NCBI GenBank assembly: GCA_030620095.1
Contig: JAUTXW010000143.1
Coordinates: 1,158,501-1,222,500, forward strand
From: Kuschelorhynchus macadamiae
Lineage: Eukaryota > Arthropoda > Insecta > Coleoptera > Curculionidae
Direction: 5' to 3'
DNA: 64,000 bases
Every line of letters starts with the position of its first letter. Within the stretch, counting starts at the first letter, position 1. Shown here in pieces: positions 1-12,354 of this stretch. The position numbers and the translations under genes are program-made. Under the pieces are notes generated by a model that saw only the letters and a program-made list of their open reading frames with translations, was not told the origin of the DNA and ran no database searches.

Positions 1-1259
1 CGAAATTGAAAAAAATTAAAAAAAAAATTGTTTCCGACTTTTCATTTTCCCACATTTCACTATTTTTTTGAAAAGAGTAACGAGAGACGGAAAAACTACA
101 TCGCCAAAATTACTTTCCGGTTTATAAAGGGCGTGCCATTTAGAAAAAAATTGCAAGTTTTTTATTTTTCATAAATTTTCCTATGATTTTACATTTGGCC
201 CTGTAGCATATGAACGGATGATCATAGACGAATCAAATAAATTCGCAAAGAGTCTTAATTTCTTCTAGATCCTGGTGAAAAAATCAGCTCAATCAGGGTT
301 ATGGATGAATTTTAAGAAATTTTTGATTTGTAGCGTGCACGAATTTCAGTTGCGATGCCTAAGCCCTTCATAAAATCGTACCTTCTGGGATAAAAACGGC
401 TAAATATATCAAAAATTCCATAAGACATACATTTATATTTTTTTTTATACGAAATCGAAAAATTGGGTAAAATCTAGTTTTGAATGCTGTGAGGAGCGGT
501 GACAATGGGTATACATCCTCAAAAGTATAGAAATATCAAGAATCCGGCCCAAATTAAGTTATAGCAATTATTTTATATACGAAATGAATGGATGGTGTAG
601 ATATTTAAAGGTATGTATATTTATGTTTTAATTATTAAGTGATTTCTCTCCCAGTATGATTAGTAACTGCTGTTAAAGTAGTAGGAGTAAAGTTCACAAT
701 AATTTTCGCTTTTTTCGATATACGCAGGACAATATTATACACAGTTATACTTATTTCTTATTCTTTCTTACTCTTATTTTATGGTTTCGTGGCATATATT
801 TGTATACGGGGTGTTAAAGCAATCCGCTTCGGAGTAATGGCATTTTCCAGTAACCAGGGGATTCAACAGCAGCTTTAACTTAATTTTTGACATTAGGTAT
901 TGGGGATATGAAGTCGCCGCCTTTCGTAATTTCTAAACTTGTTGCGGGATATTATTCTTATACTGACTGACAATCATCATCAGTCACCACAAAAAAATTC
1001 AATTTAAATTTCAATCAAAAATAACCTAGGCCAAAGTCTCACGGGATTTTGGGAGTAATGGATAAATATTTTTAGGGGGTATAATAACGTAAAAAATCAT
1101 ATTTTGAAAATGCACAAACCGGCGATAGTCTTAATTGAAAACAGATATAATTGAGGTAATTGTTTTGACATGAAAAGATCATTGACGTATATATTGTATT
1201 TTTTTCCTTTACCTATAATATTTTGAAAATTGGCGAGACACAATTTACTTTATTTTTTG
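1..1259. other. AT-rich intergenic, no gene seen
   Basis: No reading frame with recognisable protein similarity on either strand. A block at about 783-890, containing the words ggggtgttaaagcaatccg and gcattttccagtaac, is related to 7855-7930, so a short dispersed repeat is present. Confidence 0.5.
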
Positions 1260-1745
1260 TAAATAAAATATTTTTTCATTATACAAGGTATCTCTAAAAT
1301 TATGAGGCAACCCCCTAAGAACAAAAAATATTCAAGAAAAGATTATTCTATTCAAAAAAATAATGTTTTTTTTTAAACATTTTTTTCAAATATACAGGGT
1401 AGCCCTACGGGGCTACCTGAAAATTAAAAAAAAAACCGATGAAACATGTTAGAAGTCTTTTATCTCTTCCTATATTAAATATTTTCTGCACCATACAGGG
1501 TTGCCCTTGGGAATACAAGAATCCCCAAACATAAAAATATTTTTAATATCCATAATGCTTAGCTTTAAAAAAAACAGTAAAACGTATATTCTTTTTTTAT
1601 ATACATAGGCATTTTTTTTGTATATAAGGAGGTGAAACAACAATTAAAATTTTAGGTTTTTTTTTAAGGGGTGAAAAACGCTAAATCTGTTTTATATTTT
1701 GTATATAATTTTTTTTTCGTCTACACAGGGTTATTACAGAGGAGT
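1260..1745 (+). repeat. Degenerate ~110-bp tandem repeat
   Basis: The word tacAnGGT, usually after an AT run, recurs near 1277, 1391, 1494, 1605 and 1723, that is every 103-118 bases, with A-rich sequence between. Units are strongly diverged. The array ends about 120 bases before the hammerhead motif at 1853-1913 and may belong to the same element. Confidence 0.5.
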
Positions 1746-1852
1746 AAAATAGCTTTTTGAAATTGAAAATATTTTCCTTTTCACAAACTATAAATATTTA
1801 AAAAATAATAATAAAACACAAATATTTTAAGCAATCAGTGATCAGATCTCGT

Positions 1853-1913
1853 GGAGTAAAGATCCCTGAAGATGCCTCGTGCAATCGAAGGCGAAACGTC
1901 GGATAGAAATTCC
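1853..1913 (+). ncRNA. Hammerhead ribozyme motif, consensus core (type I)
   Basis: All core positions are present: CUGAAGA at 1866-1872, GAAAC at 1893-1897, and cleavage triplet GUC ending at 1900. Stem II is GCCU (1874-1877) with AGGC (1889-1892). Stem I is AUCC (1862-1865) with GGAU (1901-1904), then an internal loop and GGAG (1853-1856) with UUCC (1910-1913). Stem III is only the palindromic ACGU, as in HHRs of Penelope-like elements and animal retrozymes, which are thought to act as dimers. Cleavage is predicted after 1900. Activity is not shown. Confidence 0.65.
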
Positions 1914-2397
1914 AATTTGACACGGTCTAATCCCAAGAATCATGATTTCTTAATTGACCAAAGCTGTGAAAGCTTCCATCCCACAAATATTTTATTATTA
2001 TATTTTTTGCAAACCGATTTAAGTTTTCCTTATTAGATGGGGTCTTTAGTGATTAAAAAAAATATATAACATCTAAGGACTGACAAAATGATTTTAGTCT
2101 AATTTTTAAATGGCTTAAAATGTTGATTCTGGATGTTCGATAAGAGGAAGAATCTTTAATGTTTCCGATAAAAATATTTGACAGTTTGTTGTCAAAGTTA
2201 ATTCTTCGTCCAACACTTAAACGTTGTTTTAAAAATTATCTATTTAGGATTTTACGTACTTCATAGTATTTTGGATATACATGTTTTCAGATTAAGAATT
2301 GACAGCTGTCAAACTGTCAAAACTGACAACATAATATGGGTCTGAAGCCTTACGTTGAAATCAAGTTTATTTGTTCCATCCTGCCCAATAGGTGTGG

Positions 2398-2517
<120 letters not shown>

Positions 2518-2519
2518 AA

Positions 2520-3100
2520 TGTAAATGGCCGTTCATTTTATGTTTCATGCCTAATATATTTTTTATATGTTTCATTTGTCAGAAATCATGTATGTTTAAT
2601 GTTTATGAAAAATCAACATTCTTCAAAAGGTGTGAAGTTTATTTTTGCTACGTAACAGATCATTGATTTTTAAATTTAAGGCTATTATCGCCCAAGACCC
2701 ATTAACTCTATAGGTTGCCTCGAGCGATCTTGACCTATTCCAACTCGGTGTGAGCGATCTACGTCACTCGGCGACCGTTTTGCTTTAGCACGGCATTGTC
2801 CATATCTCTTCTGTGTGCGTTTAATTACATATATTAATGTTTTTTTGTTCAAAATGGAAACTTTTTTGTTACAATAAAATGCAGCCTACAAGATATAATT
2901 TATTATAATTTTAAACTTATGTTTCGGGATGTTGGTTCAAATTTTAACCCAGTTTTTTTGCTGAGTGCGTTTCAAAAAGTTCGCATCGTATTTGAACAAT
3001 TATTATGTATTTATTTATAAAGTCTCTAAAAAATATTCTTGTAAAAAGATTTAGCGCGCCAAATAGTTGAATAACTTTAGGAAATTTACATTTTTTTTAT
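2520..3100. other. Intergenic, nothing recognised
   Basis: Mixed AT-rich sequence with a GC-richer patch near 2690-2800. No coding similarity, RNA gene or clear repeat structure seen. Confidence 0.4.
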
Positions 3101-3496
3101 ACAAGGTGTCCCAGTAGTGTGTTCTCGGTCTTGGTGATAATGTTTAGAGAAAAAGTTTAAATATAAATATTAGTATATATGATGACTTATATACTCACTT
3201 AAATAGTTTTTCATATATGAAACACCTTATATTTTATTACATATTTGCATTTTATCTAAAATCCTACGACTACTTTATATATAGTCCAGAGGCCTAAGTT
3301 TAATTGTTTTCGAGATATTGACATTTAAAAACTGGGATTTTCAATTTTGAACAGCTGTACAGTCTAACCTAAATAGTTCAAATTAGAACAAAACGGTTTG
3401 CACTTTTCCGATTTGGTTTTTAATAGTTTACCATACATTTCTTCTCTATTTCTAACCGGTACCAAGATATCAACCGAGAACACACTATGGGGACAG
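3101..3496. mobile_element. MITE-like element with inverted ends
   Basis: The left end near 3106-3140 reads gtgtcccagtagtgtgttc, and the right end near 3460-3494 reads, in reverse complement, gtccccatagtgtgttctcgg. About 30 bases match as an inverted repeat around a 390-bp interior with no ORF. The acaaggtgtccc start resembles the terminal repeats of mariner-like elements common in insects (also seen at 10501). Target duplication not resolved. Confidence 0.5.
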
Positions 3497-3499
3497 CTT

Positions 3500-4599
3500 A
3501 CTATAAGTATTTTTCATATTTAATTTACTATAGGTATACCATTTGCAATAAACACAATTATTTAACTGTTCAAACATCTCAAAAAATACTCTGAAAACAC
3601 AACTGACAACTATCGCAACGAAAACGTTAAGCTGAATAAGCAATAAACTGGCCGCCTTGTCACATCAGGTCGCCAGTCGACGTCACGACCTCCGTCTCAT
3701 CCGCACGTCCCCCTCGCCCTATAGCTGCTCATAGAGGTAACCTTAGAGTTAATGGGCCTTGATCATCGCCTACCACGTCTGCGTACCGGATTTGACTAAG
3801 ATTTAGCTATGCTATATGGACGAGGAACGCATGTCTTCGCTAACGGATAGGTTCGCACGCTTGCTTGTACTTCAAAGAGAAAAATCGTTGCACTTTGTCA
3901 ATGGTATACATATTTATGTACCTACACCTCACGCATTTAAATGGGATTTGTTCGCAGTTTTTCTGATATAGTTTGCGACTTGTGAAATACTGAGTAGAAA
4001 TATTAGATGTTGAAAAACTCTGTTCCATTAAAGAAAGGCTTTGTATGATGCGAGAGATAAATCATATCAGAGAAAATTATGACAAGAAATGGCAGTTTTA
4101 AATCAGTGCTAATGATAAGTTTCAGGTAACTCATTTTTGAATTTCACGAACCAATGGCATAAAATATCTGTCACTATTGAAAAGTTTGTTCTTTTTAACT
4201 TTCTCTGTCATTTAACAATATAAATATTTTCTATTCTGTTAAAACTCTTTAGCATGCTGCGATCAACTCTTTGTTTGACACAACCTGTATATTTTACACA
4301 AAACTAAAGATAGTATATTAGATAAGGAATGCTAAAAACATGCGGTACCCCAGCAAAATTAAAACATGAATGCTCTTTTGGAAGAATAAAGTACAATTCG
4401 AAAAGCAAATATAACGAACGTTATAGTTTCCAAGTCAACAGGTGGCAAGACACGCTATTAACTTTTAATTAAATTCGTTTTATTACTTTTGCTTTTATGT
4501 GTTTTGTAAGCTGTTTTTACTTTTATTGCTTATTCGATTAATATTCAAATTAAAGCCTAAATAAAATATTTTTAATACAAATTCTGCATGCTATCTCTG
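3500..4599. other. Intergenic, nothing recognised
   Basis: AT-rich with a GC-richer island near 3650-3790. The 62-codon frame at 3840-4028 has no recognisable similarity and I do not call it. Confidence 0.4.
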
Positions 4600-4760
4600 C
4601 TTAGTATTAATTTATTTAGCCGCAGATTTGAGCTATGCCGCGAACAGACAGATTGACCGACGGAATTGAGAAAACATGTTTTTCGGCATCTAGGGACCCT
4701 GAAAAAGATCTGAAAAAATCTCGGAGATGATTACAATACTTTCCTATAATATTTTTGTAC
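4600..4760 (+). repeat. Tail of dispersed tandem-repeat family (copy 1)
   Basis: The segment with agctatgccgcgaacagac, then ggaattgagaaaacatg, then gaaaaaatctcgg and ttacaatacttt matches the tail of the repeat at 41210-41740 (+) and the reverse complement at 55800-56080. Only the tail is clear here; the ~130-bp tandem part is not. Confidence 0.6.
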
Positions 4761-6600
4761 TTTTTTGGAATGGCATGAAATCATTTTCAAAAATTATTTA
4801 CTTTTTTAGGCGTGGTCTGGTCGTTTTTGGATCACCGTTTATTCGCTTAATTTGCGTTAACGTTTCAAATCCGGAAATATATCCAATAAAATGGAAACAA
4901 AATTTAGAAAAATAAAATAAACGCTTGATGATGGTTGAAAATTGAATTGAACATGTCGAAAAACTTTCCTAGACTTACGTTCGGTGTCGACTAAAAATTA
5001 TGTCCAAAACAACGGGAAAAGTCGAAGATATTAATTAAACCTTTTTAAAGATCTCGGGAACGGCTTCCTGAAAAAAAAATAGAAATCCGATCTGATCTTT
5101 CGGAAATATATGCGGAAAATTATAATTCACATTTTGCCTTTTGCTTTTTACTTTGCGTACGGACCTCTGGATTCTCGATCTATAAATGTCCACATATACA
5201 GCACGTCCTTCTTTATATGTTTCGAAGTACGTTTTTTTTCCATAACAGGCACGGTTTTCGAGCTATCGGTGTTTATTGTTCTTTTCGAAATATTTTTGAT
5301 AAGCCAGGAATTTTTTGAGAGACAAACATTGACTTTTTCACATATGTTTCGATCGAAAACTGTGGTACACGTTTAAAGAAACCCCTAAGTAAAGTACGAC
5401 AATACAGATTCATGCTTACTATATATCGGAAAGTTAAAAATTACTTAATGATGGTCGGTAATAATACTGGACGTTTGGTTAAATTAATAGTTTTCATTTT
5501 ATTGTAAAACCTAACGCATATACTTTTTAGCATCAAAAGTCTAAAATTCATTCATTCATCATCTAAAAGTGTACTATTATTATTATTATTGTGTTATTTA
5601 AAAGTCATTTTGTGCCCTTTGTATCGTAAAATGTATTTTTTAACAATCCGTAATGCAATACACGTAAATAGCATCCAATTGAGATAGCTACCAGCACCCG
5701 TTTCCGGGATTAATTAAAGCTTTTTTATTTTATTTACAACATTTAATTTTTCTTAATAATGTTTCGTATTAATTTCTTACTATGATAATACATTTCCAAT
5801 ATGGGATAATATATTATAGGAATACGTTTTAGGTATTAAAATTGGGTAACATACACACATACAACAGAGAAAAAGAAAGACAATCATCTGGTTTTCAATT
5901 GATCACACATATCCCCCTTACGCTTTGGTGAAATCAGCACACCTTAATTTTTTTTTGCGTATTGATAATCGCACCAGTACCTTTCGCAACTCTACATGAG
6001 TACCTGATGTTCATTTTACTTATCAGCAACTTCTAATAATAATCAATGATACAAAAATTAGCTTTGGTAGAACGATACCGCGGATCTTTACGTAACATAA
6101 AATGTAAAGGCTGTCATTCACGGTAATATAAAGCGTTTATTCGTATACTAAGAACCAATATTTCGTTCTCAGTATAGTTTTAATTATAAATAAACATTTT
6201 TAGAATTGAAAACTCATTAAAAATTATACTTATAAAATAGTTTAAAACCCCTATAAAACTTCTCTTCAACCTATAATTGGGAATTATATAAGAAACCTCG
6301 TAATTTAGCTTTGGAATTAAAATTTCGGATGTACGAGCTTCCTTGACAGATTTCTTTAAATATTTTAGCAACCGAAAATTGTATTCATTGAACTTATATC
6401 TTTTAATAGTTAATCAATGGTAATCAAACTGAAATAGTTTTTAAAAAGCGAAAATTTAAATTTTAGTGTCTCAATTGTGAATTAAGTGCAATTGAATCAA
6501 ATATTCAATGTCAAAAATAGCAGTAATTACCGTTTGTTTCAAGGATAGTAGTAAATGATAAATAGGTTTTTATCACATGTGTGTGCATTTGTATATACAC
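4761..6600. other. AT-rich intergenic, no supported gene
   Basis: Contains short open frames (for example 5110-5376 +) of low complexity without recognisable domains. No RNA gene or element boundary seen. Confidence 0.4.
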
Positions 6601-6618
6601 GAATGGGGTACGGGTTTA

Positions 6619-6863
6619 CCAGTGGCGTATATAGATATTGCTTCTGAGGGGGTTTTTCTAAACGTTAATATCCTAGGAGACAATGAAAAATTTAATCAAA
6701 AAAAAAGTCATTACTTTATATTATAGAAAAACTGGCTCTGGTGTTTTAACCGCTGTTCCCGAAAAAAAGCCTTTCTTTATAGTATTTGTATCATTTTAGC
6801 TTAAATAAAAGTGACTCTTGAGGGGATTTTAACCCCCAATCCCCCCCTTAAATACGCCACTGG
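6619..6863. mobile_element. Short MITE-like element
   Basis: The left end ccagtggcgtata (6619-6631) is repeated inverted at the right end as tacgccactgg (6853-6863), bounding about 245 bp without coding content. The G-run next to the left end is mirrored by a C-run next to the right end. The flanks share gtttac but not at exactly the outer edges, so the target duplication is unsure. Confidence 0.45.
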
Positions 6864-6869
6864 CGTTTA

Positions 6870-9295
6870 CCCCACGTATTACAGATGATATTTTTCTGCA
6901 GACGGAAAATATTAAACTTGATTTTACCCGTCTGCGCATGCAAAGGGGGTAATGTGTATTTGTATGTACATAAGTGTATGCATGTATGTAGGTATGTATA
7001 TATCCATTATTTGTCATAACCTACAGGCTAAACGCCTGGACGGATTTTTATGAAAGAAGCATCAAAAGATTCGTCTACATCCCGACGGAGATCCTAAATG
7101 ATTTTGTCTAAAAAACCTAAATAGTAGCATGCAAGACGATTCTAGATATGTATACATATGCTATTATAGTGTACAGGGTATCCCAAATATAATCAATTAT
7201 TTTACATTCAGCCCCGAGTTATCTAAACAGTTCATCTTGGACCAAAGAAGTTAACCAGTCGAGGAAACGTCAATGGAACCCTATAGATACTTAAATACAA
7301 TTCAGCCCGATCGGTGTTAAGCTGTGTTAGTTTTTAGTCCTCGTACCGTCGCGGGCGTAATGGTACCTCCTGAGAACAAAGTGATTAGACAGATCAAAAG
7401 TTCCAAATTTGCTACGACATATAAATTTACGTTTTTTCTGTCCTATATCAAGAAATTGGGTAAAATCGAGTCTGTAAAAAAACACAAATTTTACGTTTTT
7501 AAAGAAAACTATAGCTTTTGCAAGCGGGACTTGCCTACGCAAAATCAGAATAAACACCGACTTTTTGACCTGAGCTAGATACGGAAATTTGCAAATTTCT
7601 CATAAAAATACAAATATGTCTGTGAAAATGAAAATAGAATGAAAATTAGAATAAATTTCCGGATCCTGCAGAAGTTTTCTAAAGTTCTAACAGATTAATT
7701 GTGTCAAACATGACATTGGAATAGATGCTTTTTTCAGTATTCGTGAAATTCGGAAGTAGTTTTATTTCTATTTTTTGCTTTATTCTGGATACTGGGTATC
7801 TATTTAAAGTAAATAGTCCCTAATTTTAGTGTGTTTTGTAGTTTATTTTCCTATATAAATATACAGGGTATCAAAGCAATTCGGTCCGAACTAGTTGCAT
7901 TTTCCAGTAACAGCAGATTCAGGAATGCATTTATTTTATTTTTTTTATTAATTACTATACATGTGTATATTAGAAATACAGTACATGCAAACTGAATATA
8001 ATTCATTTAAAAATATATAATTTTTAATATCTAAGTGAGAAGCAAAGGAGGGAAATGTGTTTTCCATGTATATGGAAATGAAGTTGTCAAGACGAAATTG
8101 GTACTCCGTGAGAAATATTTCAATTATAGAGGGTGGAAATCCTTAACTTTTGCCAACGTATACGTAAAATAATAGCAAAGTTGTAAGATCAAAGTTGCAA
8201 AGTAATTAGGAGTAGAGAAGTAACAGAAACCACTATTACTGCAGGAAACGTTCAACATTCTACTATAACAACAAATATTTCTTAACAAAGGCATGTTTTT
8301 AAACATTTTATGGTAGACAATATAATAAGACAATGTGATTTTATCAGAAATTACTACCAAAAGCACCATTTTTTCGGAAAAATGACTAGTATAAAAACGG
8401 GTTTTTATTACTTTTTTTTAGCTCTAGCCATTATTAAGTATTAAAAAATCAAAAAACCCGCGTACAACTATTATTTTAATATAGAAAAAGAAAATACAAA
8501 ACTTATTAAAATAAGTCAATATTTACTTTATATAGATACACGGTATGCCGTATAAAGCAAAAAAAAAATTTTAACTCTTCTGTAAACCGAGGAAAACATC
8601 TACTCCTATCTCATATTTGACACCACTAAGATATTAAATATTTTTGCTGTAATTATGTTTATTTTGTAAATACCATTCAGCAATTTGGATTGGATTGGTG
8701 GTATTTATTCTACATTTGATCTACATTCATTTTTACCGCGTCTAAAAGTATTTGATAAGATGTTTGCAAAATTCTGGACTCATGTTGACTTAAAAAATCT
8801 GTCTTCTCAATATGTTTAATACTGATGTCCCGTCGACAGGGATCATCTCGAAAAAGTGACAAAATTTACCAAAATCCGTGAAATTTCTTCTATATTTGAT
8901 TTAAATCAATCTCACACCTCGAAAAAGTGACAGTTTTTGAACGTAAAAAGTGTAGATTTTTTCTAAACTCGATTTTTCTAAAATTCTTAAATTAAAACAA
9001 AAAAGGTTTGCATATTTGTCTTGTAACAAAAATATGTAGTTTTTGACCTGCTCATCAAGCGTTTAGTCTTTAGATGGTAACAAACAATGTATATATACAA
9101 AAATGCATATATACATACAGGGCCTGCGCGAAACATGCTCAAGGATTGCCACACACACTCACCAACAGCAGCCTCCTGTTTCAACTGATAGTCGCTTTTG
9201 TCATCCCAGTATACAATTAGTTGCTCTTCATTGAAATTTCTAAAGATGACCCCGCTAAATTATTTTGCCTACGGCCTCTGAAAATCTCGCGCCGC
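6870..9295. other. Intergenic, simple repeats only
   Basis: Holds a degenerate TATG-rich stretch (about 6950-7005) and a short dispersed repeat at about 7855-7930 shared with 783-890. No gene recognised on either strand. Confidence 0.4.
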
Positions 9296-9345
9296 TCTGC
9301 ATATATACATACATACATACTTACATACATACATACAAACATGGC
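9296..9345. repeat. (ACAT)n microsatellite
   Basis: Tetranucleotide tandem tract, slightly interrupted, within otherwise unremarkable sequence. Confidence 0.85.
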
Positions 9346-10500
9346 ACTATCCTTTTTATGCGCAGTCGGTAAAATGTTTATTAAAATTGAATATTTACAA
9401 GTTTTAAAATAAATATTTGTTTTGGCAATTGCCATATTTTGCGTCTATTTTCCTAATAAACCTAATAAATGAACCACAATAGCTATTATTGCTCTATTGT
9501 ACTAACGCTATTGCACTAAAATGACTTAAATGTCCCTTTATTGTAAAAAACAGGATTTTTTTTTGGTTGTTGAAATTTTTCCTTTTCTCCTCACTCCTAG
9601 ATTACAAATGCTTAATGGCTAATTAAATCTTATCTTGAATTCGCTTTATCTTGAAGGTGTGTAAGTGAACAACGTTAGGATTTCAAAAAAAAAGTTAAAA
9701 AATAAAAGTAATCATCTTAATAAGGCGGTCTTCTATTAAAATTGCTACGCACCTTATTTTCCCGCCGGTCTAAGAGAACTGAGCAACATTATAACATTTC
9801 TTTTTCTAAGTTTGGATTGGTTGAAGACCTGCATTGCTATACCCCAAAGAATGCACACTCCAGTGAAGTATGTTAACTCAATGCTTTTACCTTTATTTTA
9901 AGGTAAAATGCTATAATTTTTACCAAATGAAAATTTAAATATTAATTACGACTTCATTTATTGTTGGCTAATTTATAGGGTGTCATGTTCAAACACAGGC
10001 CATTAAAATTAGATTACAAAAAGAACAAACAAAACTTTATTTTGAATACATAACCCTGTATTGCACGTTTTATTTATATTTGGAAGGTCATCCTGAAATA
10101 ATAAAGTATAGAAGTTCTTTTGGATAAAAGACCTTTAAGACAGACAAATGCGTCCTTGTGAGTTTAAAAGCATCTCCTACTGATGCCGGGTTTTCTTTTA
10201 ACACCCCGTTGCTTTCAACTCGGATCGTCCTTATTAATAAAAGAAGCACGAAATTTTGTATTTGGCCTCAGAATGAGTTAAATATAACCAACGGAAGAAA
10301 ATTGCGAGAAAACTAAATTATCTGTTGCAGCTTGTTTGGTGAGTGGCTGATTTATTAACTATTAAATTAACGTCTTTACAAAGAGGAATCTATATCGAGC
10401 CAGAAATCAAACACTACAGCATATGTTTTCAATAAATTTAGTGAGAGAGCCGGTAACTTATAATTTCATTATAACCGAGTTATATTTAAAATACATAAAC
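9346..10500. other. Intergenic, nothing recognised
   Basis: AT-rich sequence without coding similarity, tandem structure or clear element boundaries. Confidence 0.4.
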
Positions 10501-11360
10501 ACAGTGTGTCCCAGATTTGGCATACATATATTGCTATCTCGGAAAACGTTATAGGCACGAGGTTAGTTAAATTAGCAGAGTTTTAGATATTTGTATTATA
10601 AATTCAAATCCGCCTTAAGATTTAAATTACATTTTGTAGTTTTTGAGATTCTTAACTTTTACCTGTAGTTCGTAATCGATTAGTATTATGGTTATGAAAC
10701 AAAATATTGCTGTTCGATATGCCGCGGGTGTTAGTATTTCAATCGATGTACCTATTTAAATCTTTAAATTGCGTGATTTATTTTTCACGTTCGTAAGTAT
10801 TTCTGAACTACCTACCTAAATAATTAGACATAATAAAAGTTTATTTAAAAGCTGACAGAAATACAAAAGCTGCAGCACAATTTTCGTAATGACATCAATA
10901 AAACCATAGACATTTTAGATTCTTACTCAAGAACTTGGCTCTTTTAAAAACGCAAATTAAAACTTATACAGAAAATAATGAAGAAAGGAATGCGACTTTT
11001 TTATAATAATTTTGTCTACACTAACATTATCTTAAAAAAAGCTGTAGATCCAAAATGTTTACAAAATTACGGCACATGCCTCCTCTATTTTTCGTACTTC
11101 TCTATCACTTTATGAGTAACTCTACTTGATGTGTTTTAGTTTATTGTAGTAAAAACGTCTCATACCTTGTCTTGTCCAATTCCTGACGATTTTCGAGCGC
11201 AGAAAACTCATGAACTTTATGTTTGCCGTATCCTCATAAACAAAAAGCAAGGAATGTGATGTCCGGTGACCTGGTCGGCCAGCTAATAGGACCATTATAG
11301 GAAATAATAATTTTGCCAAAAGTATTTCTGAAGAATAACTTCTGTTTGCTGAGTAAATGT
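10501..11360 (-). pseudogene. Mariner-like (IS630-Tc1-mariner) transposase remnant
   Basis: On the minus strand near 11290-11100 one frame reads NGPISWPTRSPDIT, then GYGKHKVHEFSALENRQEL. The WPxRSPDxT block surrounds the third catalytic aspartate of insect mariner-like DDE/D transposases, which cut and paste DNA, and is normally followed by a FxLWGYxK segment. A TGA interrupts the equivalent of LWG here. Upstream protein (first two D residues) is absent; the sequence joins an R4 LINE remnant near 11360. At 10501 the sequence cagtgtgtcccagatttgg resembles the terminal repeat of such elements, giving a plausible 3' end. Dead copy; the exact superfamily branch is unknown. Confidence 0.55.
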
Positions 11361-11427
11361 GCGCTGATGTTATGTGCTTAATGTTTTCTAACTTTTGATT
11401 GCATTTCCTACAAATGTTCGATAGGAT

Positions 11428-11442
11428 GTTAGAATATACTTC
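11428..11442. repeat. 15-bp target site duplication, left copy
   Basis: gttagaatatacttc, identical to 12340-12354. The two copies flank the 897-bp inverted-repeat element, and LINE coding similarity resumes directly across them. Confidence 0.8.
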
Positions 11443-11490
11443 AAGAGGTTCGTGGGTTCGGGAGGGGTTTAAAAGACACAATTATATTCT

Positions 11491-11530
11491 GTGCAACGTT
11501 TCGTAGATGTATTTCTACTTTATCAAGCAC
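11491..11530 (-). ncRNA. Hammerhead-like motif, UUGAUAA core (left arm)
   Basis: Exact inverse of 12222-12261: stem I GUGC/GCAC, core UUGAUAA, stem II GUAG/CUAC, GAAAC, GUU cleavage triplet. It differs from consensus at C3 (U) and G8 (A). Confidence 0.45.
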
Positions 11531-12221
11531 TAAAAGACACAAAGCACATTTAAAAATCAAAATTATAGAAAACAAATAATACTCCTACCTGAAACCTTTT
11601 AGCATCCATGCACCCATATTTTTACCTTCATTGTACAATAATAAATATAAACTTTGTTTTTACGTATTTGAATGAGACATAAACTGTTGTAAATACTCGC
11701 GCACTGCGTGTTGTCGAGGAACTGAGCAGATCTTTTATTCCTACTACATGATTTTTAATTTCATTTTTATTGAATTTTAATTGAAAAATACTTACAATGT
11801 ATATCAATATTTATTATTTTGTTCGGTATTGTATATTTTTTTTTTATATTATTTTATATGTATTAGTCATTGTTTGTATCATGTTATAATTTCTGTGTAA
11901 CCAACCCCAAAGCATCAATTTACCCGTACATTGTCATAAAGAGTCAAGGCTCTTAAATTTGAATGGGATCGTTAAAAAAAGTATAACATCTATTTATTTT
12001 GCAAATATTTTGAAATTACCATCTGCTCAGTTCCTCGACAACACGCAGTGCGCGAGTATTTACAACAGTTTATGTCTCATTCAAGTACGTAAAAACAAAG
12101 TTTATATTTATTATTGTACAATGAAGGTAAAAATATGGGTGCATGGATGCTAAAAGGTTTCAGGTAGGAGTATTATTTGTTTTCTATAATTTTGATTTTT
12201 AAATGTGCTTTGTGTCTTTTA

Positions 12222-12261
12222 GTGCTTGATAAAGTAGAAATACATCTACGAAACGTTGCAC
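12222..12261 (+). ncRNA. Hammerhead-like motif, UUGAUAA core (right arm)
   Basis: Stem I GUGC (12222-12225) pairs with GCAC (12258-12261). Core UUGAUAA is at 12226-12232, stem II is GUAG (12234-12237) with CUAC (12246-12249), GAAAC is at 12250-12254, and the triplet GUU ends at 12257. Core changes C3U and G8A would still allow the 3-8 pair. Stem III is the palindromic ACGU. Confidence 0.45.
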
Positions 12262-12339
12262 AGAATATAATTGTGTCTTTTAAAGGAACCCACGAACCTC
12301 TTGAAGTTAATTTAAAATGGGAGACGAAGTTCACGTCAG

Positions 12340-12354
12340 GTTAGAATATACTTC
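12340..12354. repeat. 15-bp target site duplication, right copy
   Basis: gttagaatatacttc, identical to 11428-11442. Confidence 0.8.

Larger units (their letters stand above)
11443..12339. mobile_element. Inverted-repeat retroelement with hammerhead-like arms, inserted in R4 LINE
   Basis: Two near-identical arms, about 11443-11731 and 12021-12312, face each other around a 289-bp centre. Examples: cgaggaactgagcagat ends the left arm and its complement starts the right arm at 12021. Each arm carries the same hammerhead-like 40-mer (11491-11530 minus, 12222-12261 plus). The right end has about 27 extra bases. The centre is AT-rich without an ORF. Exact 15-bp duplications bound it. Inverted long-terminal-repeat arrangements with HHR motifs and variable target duplications are known for Penelope-like elements, so a non-autonomous Penelope relative is my best reading. 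No protein remains to prove it. Confidence 0.65.

Noticed and set aside
5110..5376. 88-codon hydrophobic plus-strand frame
   Set aside because: Phe/Ile-rich composition is expected from AT-rich DNA; no signal, domain or related copy.
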